IMG/VR virus record: IMGVR_UViG_3300050014_000073
Coordinates: 1 to 64,000 of that record
Length of the DNA: 64,000 nt
Reading direction: 5' to 3' (one strand)
Origin: a virus
Position 1 is the stretch's first letter; each line of letters opens with the position of its first letter. This document shows positions 48,046-56,750 of the stretch, piece by piece. Under the pieces are notes generated by a model. The model had not been told where the DNA came from, did no database searches, and saw only the letters and a list, made by a program, of their open reading frames with translations. The translations under genes and the position numbers were made by a program.

Positions 48046-48562
48046 GTTTTCTATTTTCGCCGCCGTTGCTCTGCTCCTGCCGCTCGTAGGATGCAATGCT
48101 CCAGTCGTCACGGCTGTCACTCAGGCGACTATCGACAACGCTGCTCTAATCGCGTTGCTCTCAGACCCGAACCTTACATCCGTGCAGAAAACCGAAGTGA
48201 TGAACTACGCTCAGGCAGCCTCAGTCGCTGTCGGGCAGGTGAGCATCATTCTGGCAGCAGGCGGGACCGCTGCGCAGATGAGTTTGGAGATTGCGTCGGC
48301 GCTGGCGCCGGTCGCTTCTCCGCTTCTGCCAGGACTGCCTGCGGATATCGTGACAGCCATCGGGTATGAGGCGCGGGACATTCAAGCTATCCTGACGGCC
48401 TACGGCGTGCCCGTGGCAGCAACAGCGTCCAGCGCACGCACCGCAACGGTACAGACACAAGGCAAGGTTATCAATCTCAGTTCCGGAGACATTGCCAATC
48501 TGAAGGCAGCACATGCCAAGGTAGTGTTGAATGAGGCAGCCATCGCACAGGCAAAGAAATGA
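48038..48562 (+). CDS. lipoprotein, 174 aa
   Basis: Signal MHKFSIFAAVALLLPLVGC with a lipobox (LVGC) and lipidated Cys19, then an Ala-rich helical body. AAGGAGAACACCA precedes the ATG. Predicted outer- or inner-membrane lipoprotein; possible roles include superinfection exclusion or spanin-like lysis, neither shown. Confidence 0.65.
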   Translation: MHKFSIFAAVALLLPLVGCNAPVVTAVTQATIDNAALIALLSDPNLTSVQKTEVMNYAQAASVAVGQVSIILAAGGTAAQMSLEIASALAPVASPLLPGLPADIVTAIGYEARDIQAILTAYGVPVAATASSARTATVQTQGKVINLSSGDIANLKAAHAKVVLNEAAIAQAKK

Positions 48563-49128
48563 AATCTTCTCTACTCATCTTCATTGTCCCTCTCGTTGCC
48601 TTTGGGCAGACCTCTGGTTCTGGTATTCCTGTCCCGAACCCACCCGCTGTGCCGCAGTTCACGCAGCTCGTGGTTGGGACCGTGTACGACCAGCTCTATG
48701 GCTGGCGAGCCGCCTTCGCCGGTCTGCTTCCAGTGTCTAAGGGTTTCTGGTTCGCGGTCACAGCACTCGTGTCCCCAGAGCACTTGAACGACCCGAATAC
48801 AGGTACGCGTGTGATGAGTCTGACTTCTACATTGTATGCGGAAGGCTATAAGTCACTCTACACGGGTCACAAGTTCAGTGCATGGATTGGTAGTGGCCTT
48901 CGTGTTAATATATCAAACTCTGGACAGGTTCAATCATTGAATGGTTCTACCGGACTGAACCCTCCGATTAGCACGATGGTCCGCTATGCCATAAGCAGCA
49001 AGTGGTCCGTGGATGTCGGCACTCGAACTACGTACATCTCACCGCCCAACGGGAGCACTGCGAAGGGCTGGTGGGACTTCGCTCTAACGACAGGGATTGG
49101 GTACGACCTCCCGAAATCGCTGAACTAG
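48559..49128 (+). CDS. exported beta-barrel-like protein, 189 aa
   Basis: Signal MKSSLLIFIVPLVAFGQ. Alternating beta strands (AWIGSGLRVNISNSG, KWSVDVGTRTTYIS, WWDFALTTGIGYDLP) resemble small outer-membrane barrels. ATGA overlap with the lipoprotein gene. Function unknown. Confidence 0.6.
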   Translation: MKSSLLIFIVPLVAFGQTSGSGIPVPNPPAVPQFTQLVVGTVYDQLYGWRAAFAGLLPVSKGFWFAVTALVSPEHLNDPNTGTRVMSLTSTLYAEGYKSLYTGHKFSAWIGSGLRVNISNSGQVQSLNGSTGLNPPISTMVRYAISSKWSVDVGTRTTYISPPNGSTAKGWWDFALTTGIGYDLPKSLN

Positions 49129-49137
49129 GATAAGTAC

Positions 49138-50142
49138 ATGGACCCGCTTAATCTTGAAGTCATCCAAGCTGCAGTCAAGACCGTCAACGAGAACACCATC
49201 CCGCTTCTCGAAGCAGCGTTCGCTAGGCAGCTGGCGCAGGCGACGAAGGACATGACCGACGTTGTGGATCGTGCCAACGTGCAGATAGCGAACCAGGTTC
49301 AGGGAGCACTGATTGGCTTTCAGGCAGTAGCTGACAAGGCCGCAAAGGATCATGCCCCAGAATCCGGCGCTCTGGTGCTCCGGCCACGATGGCGAGGCGG
49401 TGGGGGCCGTGCCGTTCTGCGCGGGCGGGAAGGTGCTGCTGGGGACGATGGGGGCGTTATGAAGCAGGAGAGCACAATGGTAAACACAACGGACATTCCG
49501 AACCTGCCGAGTTTCGATGAGCAGATCCGCGACTTGACCGGCCGCCAGGGGGATCTCCAGCGCGAGATCGACAACCTCAGCGAAGATTATCGGAGTGAGA
49601 TCGACATACTGGTTTCTTCAAAGCAAACCATCCAAGCAAAGATAGATCGCTGCCGGTCTGAGGAGGACGCCCGTAAGGAAGGTGGATGGCGTTGCCCGCT
49701 TTGCGGAAACCGATACAGCTTTGCGGATGGGGTTCGTTATCTCACGGCTTCCAAGGTTTGCCCGTGTCCAGAGATGCCTGCGGGAATCCGCACGGTGCGC
49801 GAAAGAAGGAATCAGCAGGTTCTCCAGTGCAACGTCGGTTATCAGACGGGCGTTGACCATACCGTCGGGGCACAGAAACATCACGGCGAGACACCGACGC
49901 TATGGGCAAAGGTCCGCCTGAAAGACGGGGGCGAATGGGAGTCGGGAGGAATCCTGAGCGTTCACCCCGCGGCTGATGTCAACCTCCAGTTCGATAAGCC
50001 CAACAACCTCGGGGTTGTGTTCTTTCTGGATAAAATCGAGTCGGTCACGCTTCGGGTTGAACGGGAGCCCACGAGCTTGGGAGCAGGCGGTTATGACTGC
50101 CGTTCCGACATTGATGGAGAGGATACGTTAGGAAGTAGGTAA
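49138..50142 (+). CDS. composite frame: helical protein plus zinc-ribbon protein, 334 aa
   Basis: Residues 1-75 are helical (NENTIPLLEAAFARQLAQAT). Residues 80-108 are an atypical Gly/Arg-rich stretch. From residue 114 a coiled coil (LQREIDNLSEDYRSEID) and a ribbon CPLCGNRYSF...CPCPE follow. AGGAGAGCACA before the ATG at 49477 suggests the second half is its own gene. A 35-codon frame starting at 49350 in another phase fits the middle better. Probably two or three genes read as one. Confidence 0.5.
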   Translation: MDPLNLEVIQAAVKTVNENTIPLLEAAFARQLAQATKDMTDVVDRANVQIANQVQGALIGFQAVADKAAKDHAPESGALVLRPRWRGGGGRAVLRGREGAAGDDGGVMKQESTMVNTTDIPNLPSFDEQIRDLTGRQGDLQREIDNLSEDYRSEIDILVSSKQTIQAKIDRCRSEEDARKEGGWRCPLCGNRYSFADGVRYLTASKVCPCPEMPAGIRTVRERRNQQVLQCNVGYQTGVDHTVGAQKHHGETPTLWAKVRLKDGGEWESGGILSVHPAADVNLQFDKPNNLGVVFFLDKIESVTLRVEREPTSLGAGGYDCRSDIDGEDTLGSR

Positions 50143-51042
50143 GTGCGATACATTATTTCAATTCAAGGGGGTGGCCTTCGTGGCATCATCCCCTGCCTGG
50201 CACTAGCCAAACTCGAAGCCCAAACCGGGATGCTTACGCGTGATTGGATCACGAGGCATGATGGCCTTATTGCAGGCACTTCAACTGGCGCTCTACTGGC
50301 TGCGTGTGTGGCCTGTGGCGTTCCGGCCGCCGATGCCTTGAAGGTCTACACCGAACAGGGCGCCAAAGTGTTCAGCCCGACGAATGACGTGGAACGTAAA
50401 GTCAGGCTCGTCGTCACTGGCCACCAGTTTGACAATCAGGTACTCGCGTCGGTCGTGAGGAACACATTGAAGTTTGATCCTATTCTCAACGACTTGCCGA
50501 TTAGGGTGCTCATCACAGCCACGGCCATGGACGGGAATCCTTGGTATTTCGTCCGAGATAACCCGAACAATTCCCAGGTGATTGGAACGTACAAGTTGGC
50601 AGACGCCGCGATAGCTTCTGCTTGCGCTACGACGTATCACGCGCCTTGGCCGATTGATGGTCTTGGCTGGTTTGCGGATGGTGGGTGCGGTGGGTTGTGC
50701 GACCCAGTCTACCAGGCTGCGGTGGAAGCGTTCTACTATGATGCGTTTGATCCAGCGCAAACGCGGATTATCAGCCTGGGGACAGGTTGCTTACCGGCGA
50801 ACACGCAACCGAAACCTCCGAGTGACCTACTAGAGAACATCTCTTGGGTGATTGATGCTTTGCTGGGTGATTCCAAGACGTTCGCAGAACAGGCGGTGGA
50901 TCGGCACTGGCCGGATCTATTGACAGTCTTCAATCCTCAGCTTCCTTACAGCATCGATGAAGCTGAAGTTAACCAGATCCCGACATTGTTGAAGATAGGA
51001 CAGGCAGCAGCGGACAAGATGGACTGGAGCATATTTTCATGA
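50143..51042 (+). CDS. patatin-like phospholipase
   Basis: 299 residues, GTG start. GGGLRGI oxyanion loop, nucleophile elbow GTSTGA, and the catalytic Asp in DGGCGG. Patatins cleave phospholipid acyl chains. In bacteria they serve as CBASS effectors; in a phage, next to a possible holin, the enzyme may help lysis or entry through the membrane, or counter a host system. Confidence 0.85.
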   Translation: MRYIISIQGGGLRGIIPCLALAKLEAQTGMLTRDWITRHDGLIAGTSTGALLAACVACGVPAADALKVYTEQGAKVFSPTNDVERKVRLVVTGHQFDNQVLASVVRNTLKFDPILNDLPIRVLITATAMDGNPWYFVRDNPNNSQVIGTYKLADAAIASACATTYHAPWPIDGLGWFADGGCGGLCDPVYQAAVEAFYYDAFDPAQTRIISLGTGCLPANTQPKPPSDLLENISWVIDALLGDSKTFAEQAVDRHWPDLLTVFNPQLPYSIDEAEVNQIPTLLKIGQAAADKMDWSIFS

Positions 51043-51353
51043 ACGGCAACGGCAACATGAAAGCAAGCTCCTGGGTAGTGCTCGAATGCCTGATCATCTT
51101 AGCCGTGCTGGGTGGTGCGTGTTTCTTCGTGACTCCGAAATATGAGGCAGGCGTGTCCATCGTTCTCGGTGCGGTAATCGCGGTTCTCAATCATCAGATG
51201 GGATCGGTTGCGGGCGGCAAGCTGCCTGAGCAGATTGGTTCCCCGCAACCCGGCCAAACATCACAGACAGATACCCACACGCAGTCCACGGAACCAGCAC
51301 CGGCGCATCTTCCCCCGAATCCTCAATCTGAAAGCCTTCACAACCCTCAATGA
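51039..51353 (+). CDS. holin-like membrane protein, 104 aa
   Basis: Two hydrophobic helices (VVLECLIILAVLGGACFFV and SIVLGAVIAVLNHQM) with a short turn and a long polar Pro/Gln tail. This is a class II holin-like layout. ATGA overlap with the patatin gene suggests coordinated use. Confidence 0.55.
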   Translation: MNGNGNMKASSWVVLECLIILAVLGGACFFVTPKYEAGVSIVLGAVIAVLNHQMGSVAGGKLPEQIGSPQPGQTSQTDTHTQSTEPAPAHLPPNPQSESLHNPQ

Positions 51354-51580
51354 CGCCTTCAAACAGCGATGTTGAAAAATTAGCGTTCCCAGTCTGTCCT
51401 TACTGCGGAGCCGATCCGATGAACATCTCCAGTCTTCCGTTCAATATTGGACCTGCTCAGTTCCTAATAATCTTCTGCGGAAATGATGCCTGCCGGAAGC
51501 ATCTGAGTATGCAGATGGTTGGTGTGCAGCAGACGGATATTCTGACTCCCTTTCACCGTGGCCCGAAGCTGGTAGTGTAG
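51350..51580 (+). CDS. small zinc-ribbon protein, 76 aa
   Basis: CPYCGADP...CGNDACRKH forms a four-Cys/His zinc site. ATGA overlap with the upstream gene. Function unknown. Confidence 0.6.
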   Translation: MTPSNSDVEKLAFPVCPYCGADPMNISSLPFNIGPAQFLIIFCGNDACRKHLSMQMVGVQQTDILTPFHRGPKLVV

Positions 51581-51609
51581 CCCCCTTCAGAAAAACAGGT
51601 AGAAACTCC

Positions 51610-53193
51610 ATGGCACTCACTGACAGAATCGTGAAGTCCTTTAGTGGGCCAGTCTATTCTGGGACCGGTCAGGAGTTTACTCCGATTCCGGGAAGCGAGT
51701 ACAGTGCTCTTCCTAAGACTCCTCCGTTTTCGGAAATTGGCGTTTCTGGAGTTCTCAGGACTCGCGGCGTCGGGTATCTATACGAGGAATGGTTAGCTTC
51801 TCTATCCACTTCTCGAGGCAAGATGGTCTACCGTGAGATGCGGGACAACGACGCGGTTATTGGGTCGATGTTCTTCGCTCTCGAAATGATTCTCCGCCGC
51901 GCTCAGTGGCATATGGAACCCGGACCCGGAAAGAAAGGCGACGACTACGGACAGTTCATTGATGAGTGCTTCAACGATATGAGCCATACGTTCGAGGACT
52001 TCATTGCTGAGTGCGTCAACATGTTTGTCTTCGGGTATTCACTGTTCGAGACAGTCTACAAACGCCGCCAGGGACCCAAAGGAAAGAAAGCTTCCAAGTT
52101 CGACGATGGGTTGATCGGCTGGAGGAAGTTTGCCCCTCGCGCTCAAGAGAGCATCCTCTACTGGATTTGGGATGACGAAGGAGGACTGCAAGGTGCCGTT
52201 CAGCTTGCTGCTCCCGATTACCATACCGTCCCGATCCCAATCTCGAGATTGCTTCTCTTCCGCACAACTTCTGTCAAGAACAACCCTGAAGGGCGGTCTC
52301 TTCTCCGTAACTGCTTCCGAAGCTGGTTCTTCAAACGCCGTATTGAAGAGGTTGAGGGGATTGGTATTGAGCGCGACCTTTGCGGCATTCCAGTATTGTA
52401 CGCAAGCGCTGAAGCTCTCGCTGCAATGGGAGGACAAGCTGCTGCTGAGAAGTTGGTTAGTAACATCCGAGTTGATGACCAGGCCGGAATCATCCTCCCG
52501 TTGGCGTTTGACGAGAAGGGGAATCAGCTTGTTAAGATTGAACTGATGCGGACTGCCGGTCAGAAGCAGATGAATCCGTCGGAGACAATCGGACGTTATA
52601 ACTCCGACATGTTGAATACTATGTTGGCAGGGTTCGTTCAGTTCGGACAGACGTCAGTTGGATCTCGGGCGCTTCACATGAGCGCCACACAGATCTTCAG
52701 TCTGGCGATCACGGCATTCATGGACTCAATTGCAGCAATCATCAACCGTATTGCGATTCCCCGGCTGATGGCAATGAACTCGATGGACCTCTCGTCCGCG
52801 CCAAAGCTGGTTCCTGGTGAAATCGGGGTTCGTGATCTCGAAGAACTGAGTCAGTATGTTTATCAGTTGAGTCAGTCAGGTCTGACGTTCTTCGACAAGG
52901 AAACTACCAACTACCTTCGGAAGACTGCACGCCTGCCTGAAATGCCTGAGGACGACGAAGCCGGACCGGAAGAGAATCCGAATCAGGCTCCTCCTCCCCA
53001 ACTGACTCCTGATCAGCAAGCTCAAGCACAAGTACAAGGTGAACCTCCAGATCCCAACGCACCTCCAGCTCCGGCAGCTCCCAGTGCTGCGTCTCCGAAA
53101 ACACCTCCGGCGCTGAAGCCGAAGAAGCCGATTGCGGCAACTCCGCCTTCCAGTCAAGCTTCTGCTGGTGAAAAACTTAGGCAAACCGCGTGA
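51610..53193 (+). CDS. portal protein
   Basis: 527 residues. REMRDNDAVIGSMFFALEMI, the clip/stem-like PIPISRLLLFRTTS with NPEGRSLLRNCFRSW, and a helical crown region followed by a Pro/Gln-rich tail are the pattern of Mu gp29/DUF935-type portals. Twelve copies form the channel for DNA entry and exit and dock TerL. Confidence 0.85.
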   Translation: MALTDRIVKSFSGPVYSGTGQEFTPIPGSEYSALPKTPPFSEIGVSGVLRTRGVGYLYEEWLASLSTSRGKMVYREMRDNDAVIGSMFFALEMILRRAQWHMEPGPGKKGDDYGQFIDECFNDMSHTFEDFIAECVNMFVFGYSLFETVYKRRQGPKGKKASKFDDGLIGWRKFAPRAQESILYWIWDDEGGLQGAVQLAAPDYHTVPIPISRLLLFRTTSVKNNPEGRSLLRNCFRSWFFKRRIEEVEGIGIERDLCGIPVLYASAEALAAMGGQAAAEKLVSNIRVDDQAGIILPLAFDEKGNQLVKIELMRTAGQKQMNPSETIGRYNSDMLNTMLAGFVQFGQTSVGSRALHMSATQIFSLAITAFMDSIAAIINRIAIPRLMAMNSMDLSSAPKLVPGEIGVRDLEELSQYVYQLSQSGLTFFDKETTNYLRKTARLPEMPEDDEAGPEENPNQAPPPQLTPDQQAQAQVQGEPPDPNAPPAPAAPSAASPKTPPALKPKKPIAATPPSSQASAGEKLRQTA

Positions 53194-53231
53194 CGAGCTC
53201 GAAATGGACCGCTACAGTCGTAAAACTGAGT

Positions 53232-53320
53232 GCTACGGGTCGCTAGGGCAGCTTGCAAGGGTCTAACTAGTATATTTCATAGGGTAGCCGGTCAGAGACC
53301 GTCCTAGGGTCGCTAAACAC
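53232..53320 (+). promoter_or_regulatory. two-box element plus palindrome upstream of the 53333 gene
   Basis: Box 1 GCTACGGGTCGCTAGGG (53232-53247), the palindrome CTTGCAAG, then TAGTATATTTC 20 nt after box 1, and box B CCGTCCTAGGGTCGCTAAAC (53297-53320) just before the gene. Confidence 0.6.
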
Positions 53321-53332
53321 CTCGTAATTACA

Positions 53333-53812
53333 ATGCCAGTCAAAATGAGATTCCGGACCGACGGTTGGCACTACGCTAACTTGAAAACTCATGGCTGGAC
53401 GCGGGAGAGGTTCGTTGCTGAGATGCATCACGAGCCTGATTACATCAATACGTTTGAAGCAACTCCTATTGCAGAACCCGGCGATGTCTGGAGGATGTAC
53501 TGGTACAAAGAAAACGGCGATCGCCCCTTGAATGGATACGCCATCTGTTGCATCAAGTGCGGTCACGTTCATCTATGGGGAACGGCGGGCAACTGCCAGA
53601 CTGATGTTCAGGAAGTTCACTACAAGGACGATGCTGGGAACGCCAAGTCGTATAAGTCTTGTGTGCATAAGCGGACTGGAACCGGGTCGTGCTGGAACTG
53701 GACGGGATGCGCGGAAGACAACACTCTTGATTGTAAGCCTTCCTTGTTAGTGACGCACAGCGATTGCAACTTCCACGGATTTCTTGATAATGGAATGCTG
53801 AGATTTTGTTAG
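53333..53812 (+). CDS. Cys/Trp-rich hypothetical protein, 159 aa
   Basis: Contains CCIKCGHVHLWG and several later Cys (GSCWNWTGCAED), so likely zinc-binding or disulfide-rich. Unrecognised. Has its own promoter element inside the head-gene block. Confidence 0.6.
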   Translation: MPVKMRFRTDGWHYANLKTHGWTRERFVAEMHHEPDYINTFEATPIAEPGDVWRMYWYKENGDRPLNGYAICCIKCGHVHLWGTAGNCQTDVQEVHYKDDAGNAKSYKSCVHKRTGTGSCWNWTGCAEDNTLDCKPSLLVTHSDCNFHGFLDNGMLRFC

Positions 53813-53832
53813 AGAGGAGGTGAAAAGCAAAA

Positions 53833-54126
53833 ATGGAAAGACCTGACTTGTCGGGACTTCTAGTTGGAGGCAGGGTTATTTATGTTGATCCTGTTGCAGT
53901 CCAGCATGAAGCTCTGGTGACAACTGTTTTCGGCGATCCTTCAACTTGCGTTCCTTGCGTAAATGTCGTCTATGTTTCCGACGAAGAGAAGATGCAAGAT
54001 CCGTATGGACGGCAGATCGCGCGTCAGTCGTCACTTTGTCATCGGTCTGTCAATCCGGCACATGGGAACTATTACATGATGCCTGGCGATGAACCGAATT
54101 TGATCCAAGAAGCCTTTCAGAAGTAG
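53833..54126 (+). CDS. hypothetical protein, 97 aa
   Basis: Unrecognised beta-rich protein; AGAGGAGGTGAAAAGC is a very strong ribosome site. Tandem with the 53333 gene. Confidence 0.6.
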   Translation: MERPDLSGLLVGGRVIYVDPVAVQHEALVTTVFGDPSTCVPCVNVVYVSDEEKMQDPYGRQIARQSSLCHRSVNPAHGNYYMMPGDEPNLIQEAFQK

Positions 54127-54199
54127 GATCATTTAGGTTATCTGCGGAACCGATGAGGGACCACAAGCAGATAGCCTCCAAATTGCTTTTCACAATTCC

Positions 54200-55201
54200 A
54201 TGCCTCTCTCTTTCATCCGAAAAGCCAAAGCCACCGACGCAGTACTGCAAGCTGCGTCGCGTATGGAAGCTTCGCTGGCGCAGGCTTTTCTGGACGCCGT
54301 CGACGCGATGCAGGACGACGTTGCTCTTACCAAGCTCTCTGCTGCTATCGAAGCTGGTGACATGAACCAGGCTCTGGCGATTATGGCAGTGGATCAGGGG
54401 TTCGTACAGGCGCTTCAGGGGAAGGGACTTGAAGCCGGAGTGAAATCATTCCGAGATGCCGTTCAAGCAACGTTTGCAGCGGGAGCTCAAGCAGCTATTA
54501 CTCAACTCCCGAAATCCGTATCATTGGATCTGGCATTCAACTTGATGAGTCCCGAAGCGATCAATCATCTTGAGACATACTCGTTCAGCCTCATCCAGCA
54601 GATCTCCGAACAGACTCGTGAAGCAATTCGACAGACGATCTTGCGGGCATTCAAAGAGGGTGGTCATCCTTACGAACAAGCGCGCAGCATTCGGAACGTC
54701 ATTGGACTGACGGCGCGACAAGAGCAAGCTGTAGCGAACTACGAAGCTTCGTTGTCTGGGAACTCTGCTACACGAGACGCCCTGACTCGTGCTCTCCGAG
54801 ACGGAAGGTTCGACTCAACGGTTGCCCGTTCAATCACCAACCAGACTCCGCTGTCTCAAGCCCAGGTTGACAAGATGGTTGACCGATACCGAAGTCGGTT
54901 CATTGACTATCGGGCAAAGACCATTGCGAGAACAGAGTCCGTGCGAGCTTCAAATCTAGGACAACGAGAAGTCTGGCGTCAGGCAAAGCAACAGGGATTG
55001 ATCGAAGAGGATCAGAAGCGGGTCTGGATCACTTCAGGCGACGACAAAACTTGCGATGACTGCGCCGGTCTTGACGGAACTGAAGTCGGTCTTGATGAAG
55101 AGTTTGAGGATGGAGTCATGGACCCACCTGACCCCCATCCGGATTGCCGGTGTACTACTGCTCTATCAATTAAGAAACGGGACTCATTACGAGTTGCATA
55201 A
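54200..55201 (+). CDS. minor head protein (Mu gpF/SPP1 gp7-like)
   Basis: 333 residues. Helical N-terminus, then FIDYRAKTIARTESVRASN, WITSGDDKTCDDCAGLDG and the terminal DPPDPHPDCRCTT, the hallmark of the phage Mu F-like family. These proteins sit inside the prohead at the portal and help DNA ejection. Position right after the portal is standard. Confidence 0.88.
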   Translation: MPLSFIRKAKATDAVLQAASRMEASLAQAFLDAVDAMQDDVALTKLSAAIEAGDMNQALAIMAVDQGFVQALQGKGLEAGVKSFRDAVQATFAAGAQAAITQLPKSVSLDLAFNLMSPEAINHLETYSFSLIQQISEQTREAIRQTILRAFKEGGHPYEQARSIRNVIGLTARQEQAVANYEASLSGNSATRDALTRALRDGRFDSTVARSITNQTPLSQAQVDKMVDRYRSRFIDYRAKTIARTESVRASNLGQREVWRQAKQQGLIEEDQKRVWITSGDDKTCDDCAGLDGTEVGLDEEFEDGVMDPPDPHPDCRCTTALSIKKRDSLRVA

Positions 55202-55217
55202 AAGAGGGAGATGAAAA

Positions 55218-55718
55218 ATGATTAATATTTATGATCCGGAAAACAGAGATGCGCAAAACAAGGATGCATCTCTCGAACCCGAACAGGAGCCCGTCATTCT
55301 GGCAAACAACCAGCGCGTCCGTTACGCCATCCATAGCGTTCCTGAGCACAACATCATCAAGGCAGTTGTGACCTCGTCTGACGCGTCGGCTATCAAAGTC
55401 GTTCCCGACGTCAACACGGAACAGGGGACCGTTGCTTCCGGATTTCTGGTTGGAGGTTACTCAGTTCGACGGAGCGCACTGCCAGGAGGTAGAGAATCTG
55501 AAGCACCTCTCGTGGTGGTTTCCGCCGAACTGACTTACGGAAACGACGGTGTCACGCGAACCATATCACAGACTTTCGGCGTGGAGGACCCGTTCGAAGG
55601 AGTTCATGAGTTCACTTTCGGTGAACCAGAACTCACACCGGCACCTCCGACGGCCGAAGAGTTGCAAGAGAGAGCTTCGCATCCTGCGGAGTTTCCGGTC
55701 TCGAAGAATCGGAGATAA
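55218..55718 (+). CDS. hypothetical virion-associated protein, 166 aa
   Basis: Acidic N-terminus and beta-rich body (PLVVVSAELTYGNDGV, HEFTFGEPELT). GAGGGAGATGAAAA precedes the ATG. Lies between minor head protein and terminator, so perhaps a structural component; not recognised. Confidence 0.6.
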   Translation: MINIYDPENRDAQNKDASLEPEQEPVILANNQRVRYAIHSVPEHNIIKAVVTSSDASAIKVVPDVNTEQGTVASGFLVGGYSVRRSALPGGRESEAPLVVVSAELTYGNDGVTRTISQTFGVEDPFEGVHEFTFGEPELTPAPPTAEELQERASHPAEFPVSKNRR

Positions 55719-55726
55719 TTCCTATG

Positions 55727-55760
55727 GAGTCCCGTTTCGGCGGGACTCCGGTTCTTTTAT
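55727..55760 (+). terminator. rho-independent terminator
   Basis: GGAGTCCCG, a short TTTCGG loop, CGGGACTCC, then GGTTCTTTT. A strong 9-bp GC stem with a T-rich tract right after the 55718 stop. Confidence 0.8.
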
Positions 55761-55765
55761 CTGGT

Positions 55766-56149
55766 ATGACTTGTCTTATCTGCTCAGGGAAATGCGTGAA
55801 GAACGGGCGCTGGCCTAATGGCGGACAACGCTGGAAGTGTAAGTCGTGTCGTAAATGGTACAGTGACGAACTCCATCCCATTCCAGGTTTCTACCTGCGA
55901 CCTGGGCAGATTGTGACATTGAAAAGAAACTTCCTTTATGGGATTTCCGTTCAGGCAACAGTCGCAGAGTACCAGTATAATGACAGGACTATCCTGAAGT
56001 TCTTTCGCTATTGCCATTCTATCGGAATGAAGCGCAGTCACTGTCCTTGCGGCCGACCAGCAGGACATCGTGCCTGTTGTAGGGAAATGAGACAGATTCA
56101 CGACCATCTCACGAAAAGGAAAGGAAAACGAACATGCCAACTAGCTTAG
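55766..56149 (+). CDS. zinc-ribbon/HTH protein (IS1 InsA-like N-terminus)
   Basis: 127 residues. CLICSGKCVKNGRWPNG then WKCKSCRKWY matches the zinc ribbon of InsA-type transposase proteins. A possible HTH (SVQATVAEYQYNDRTILKFF) and a second Cys cluster (CPCGRPAGHRACC) follow. The start is placed after the terminator; the upstream in-frame ATG lies inside it. Probably a DNA-binding protein, not a transposon, as no partner ORF is present. Confidence 0.6.
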   Translation: MTCLICSGKCVKNGRWPNGGQRWKCKSCRKWYSDELHPIPGFYLRPGQIVTLKRNFLYGISVQATVAEYQYNDRTILKFFRYCHSIGMKRSHCPCGRPAGHRACCREMRQIHDHLTKRKGKRTCQLA

Positions 56150-56307
56150 TTCTTCTGGGCATCATCACACTGGTGCTCCATCTGCTGTTTACGTATCTGC
56201 TGCCAGTTCCGAATCCTCCAAGCCGGTACTTCCGTCCGCTGGTCGCCACAGCGGTGATAATCATCGTACTGCTCCTGTGGTACGTTCTTCCCGTTCACGT
56301 CGGGTAA
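56134..56307 (+). CDS. holin candidate, 57 aa, two TM segments
   Basis: MPTSLVLLGIITLVLHLLFT and LVATAVIIIVLLLWYVL are two strong hydrophobic helices joined by a short Pro-rich turn. It overlaps the upstream gene by 16 nt and lies 4 nt before the cell-wall hydrolase, the usual place for a holin. Confidence 0.65.
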   Translation: MPTSLVLLGIITLVLHLLFTYLLPVPNPPSRYFRPLVATAVIIIVLLLWYVLPVHVG

Positions 56308-56311
56308 CTAC

Positions 56312-56749
56312 ATGCCCCTCGCTCCACTGAATGAACCTTACGCTTCCGATCCTACTCTACTCTTGGCTCTCTGTATCTGGAGAGAAGCAAGAGGGGAGTC
56401 GCATGATGCCAAGGTCGGAGTTGCGTCCGTAGTCATGAACCGTTGCGTTATGGCCCCCGCTCAAGGCTTCAAGAGGTCCGTAACTGGGAATATTCTCCAT
56501 CCGTGGGCCTTCAGTTCGTTTATGGAAGGTGACCCGAATGCAGTGAAGTATCCTGCGAGTGGGGATTCCTCCTGGACTGATTCTCAATTGGTTGCTCAAA
56601 ACGAAATGCGGAATCATCTCAGTACTGATCCAACGGACGGAGCCATCTTCTATCACAGTAACGCGGAAGCTCTGCCTCCTCCTAAAGATTGGGGAAACGT
56701 GACGTTCACTGGAACCATCGATCATCTCCATTTCTTCAAGATTGCCTAA
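56312..56749 (+). CDS. cell-wall hydrolase (SleB/Hydrolase_2-like endolysin)
   Basis: 145 residues. LLLALCIWREARGESHDAKV, GVASVVMNRC and later FYHSNAE are the pattern of SleB-type lytic enzymes with the catalytic Glu in the EARGE motif. No signal peptide, so it would need the holin next door. Degrades peptidoglycan at lysis. Confidence 0.85.
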   Translation: MPLAPLNEPYASDPTLLLALCIWREARGESHDAKVGVASVVMNRCVMAPAQGFKRSVTGNILHPWAFSSFMEGDPNAVKYPASGDSSWTDSQLVAQNEMRNHLSTDPTDGAIFYHSNAEALPPPKDWGNVTFTGTIDHLHFFKIA

Positions 56750-56750
56750 C

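Noticed and set aside
55766-56149. An IS1-type insertion sequence
   Set aside because: Only an InsA-like zinc ribbon is visible. There is no InsB transposase frame, no terminal inverted repeats and no target duplication.
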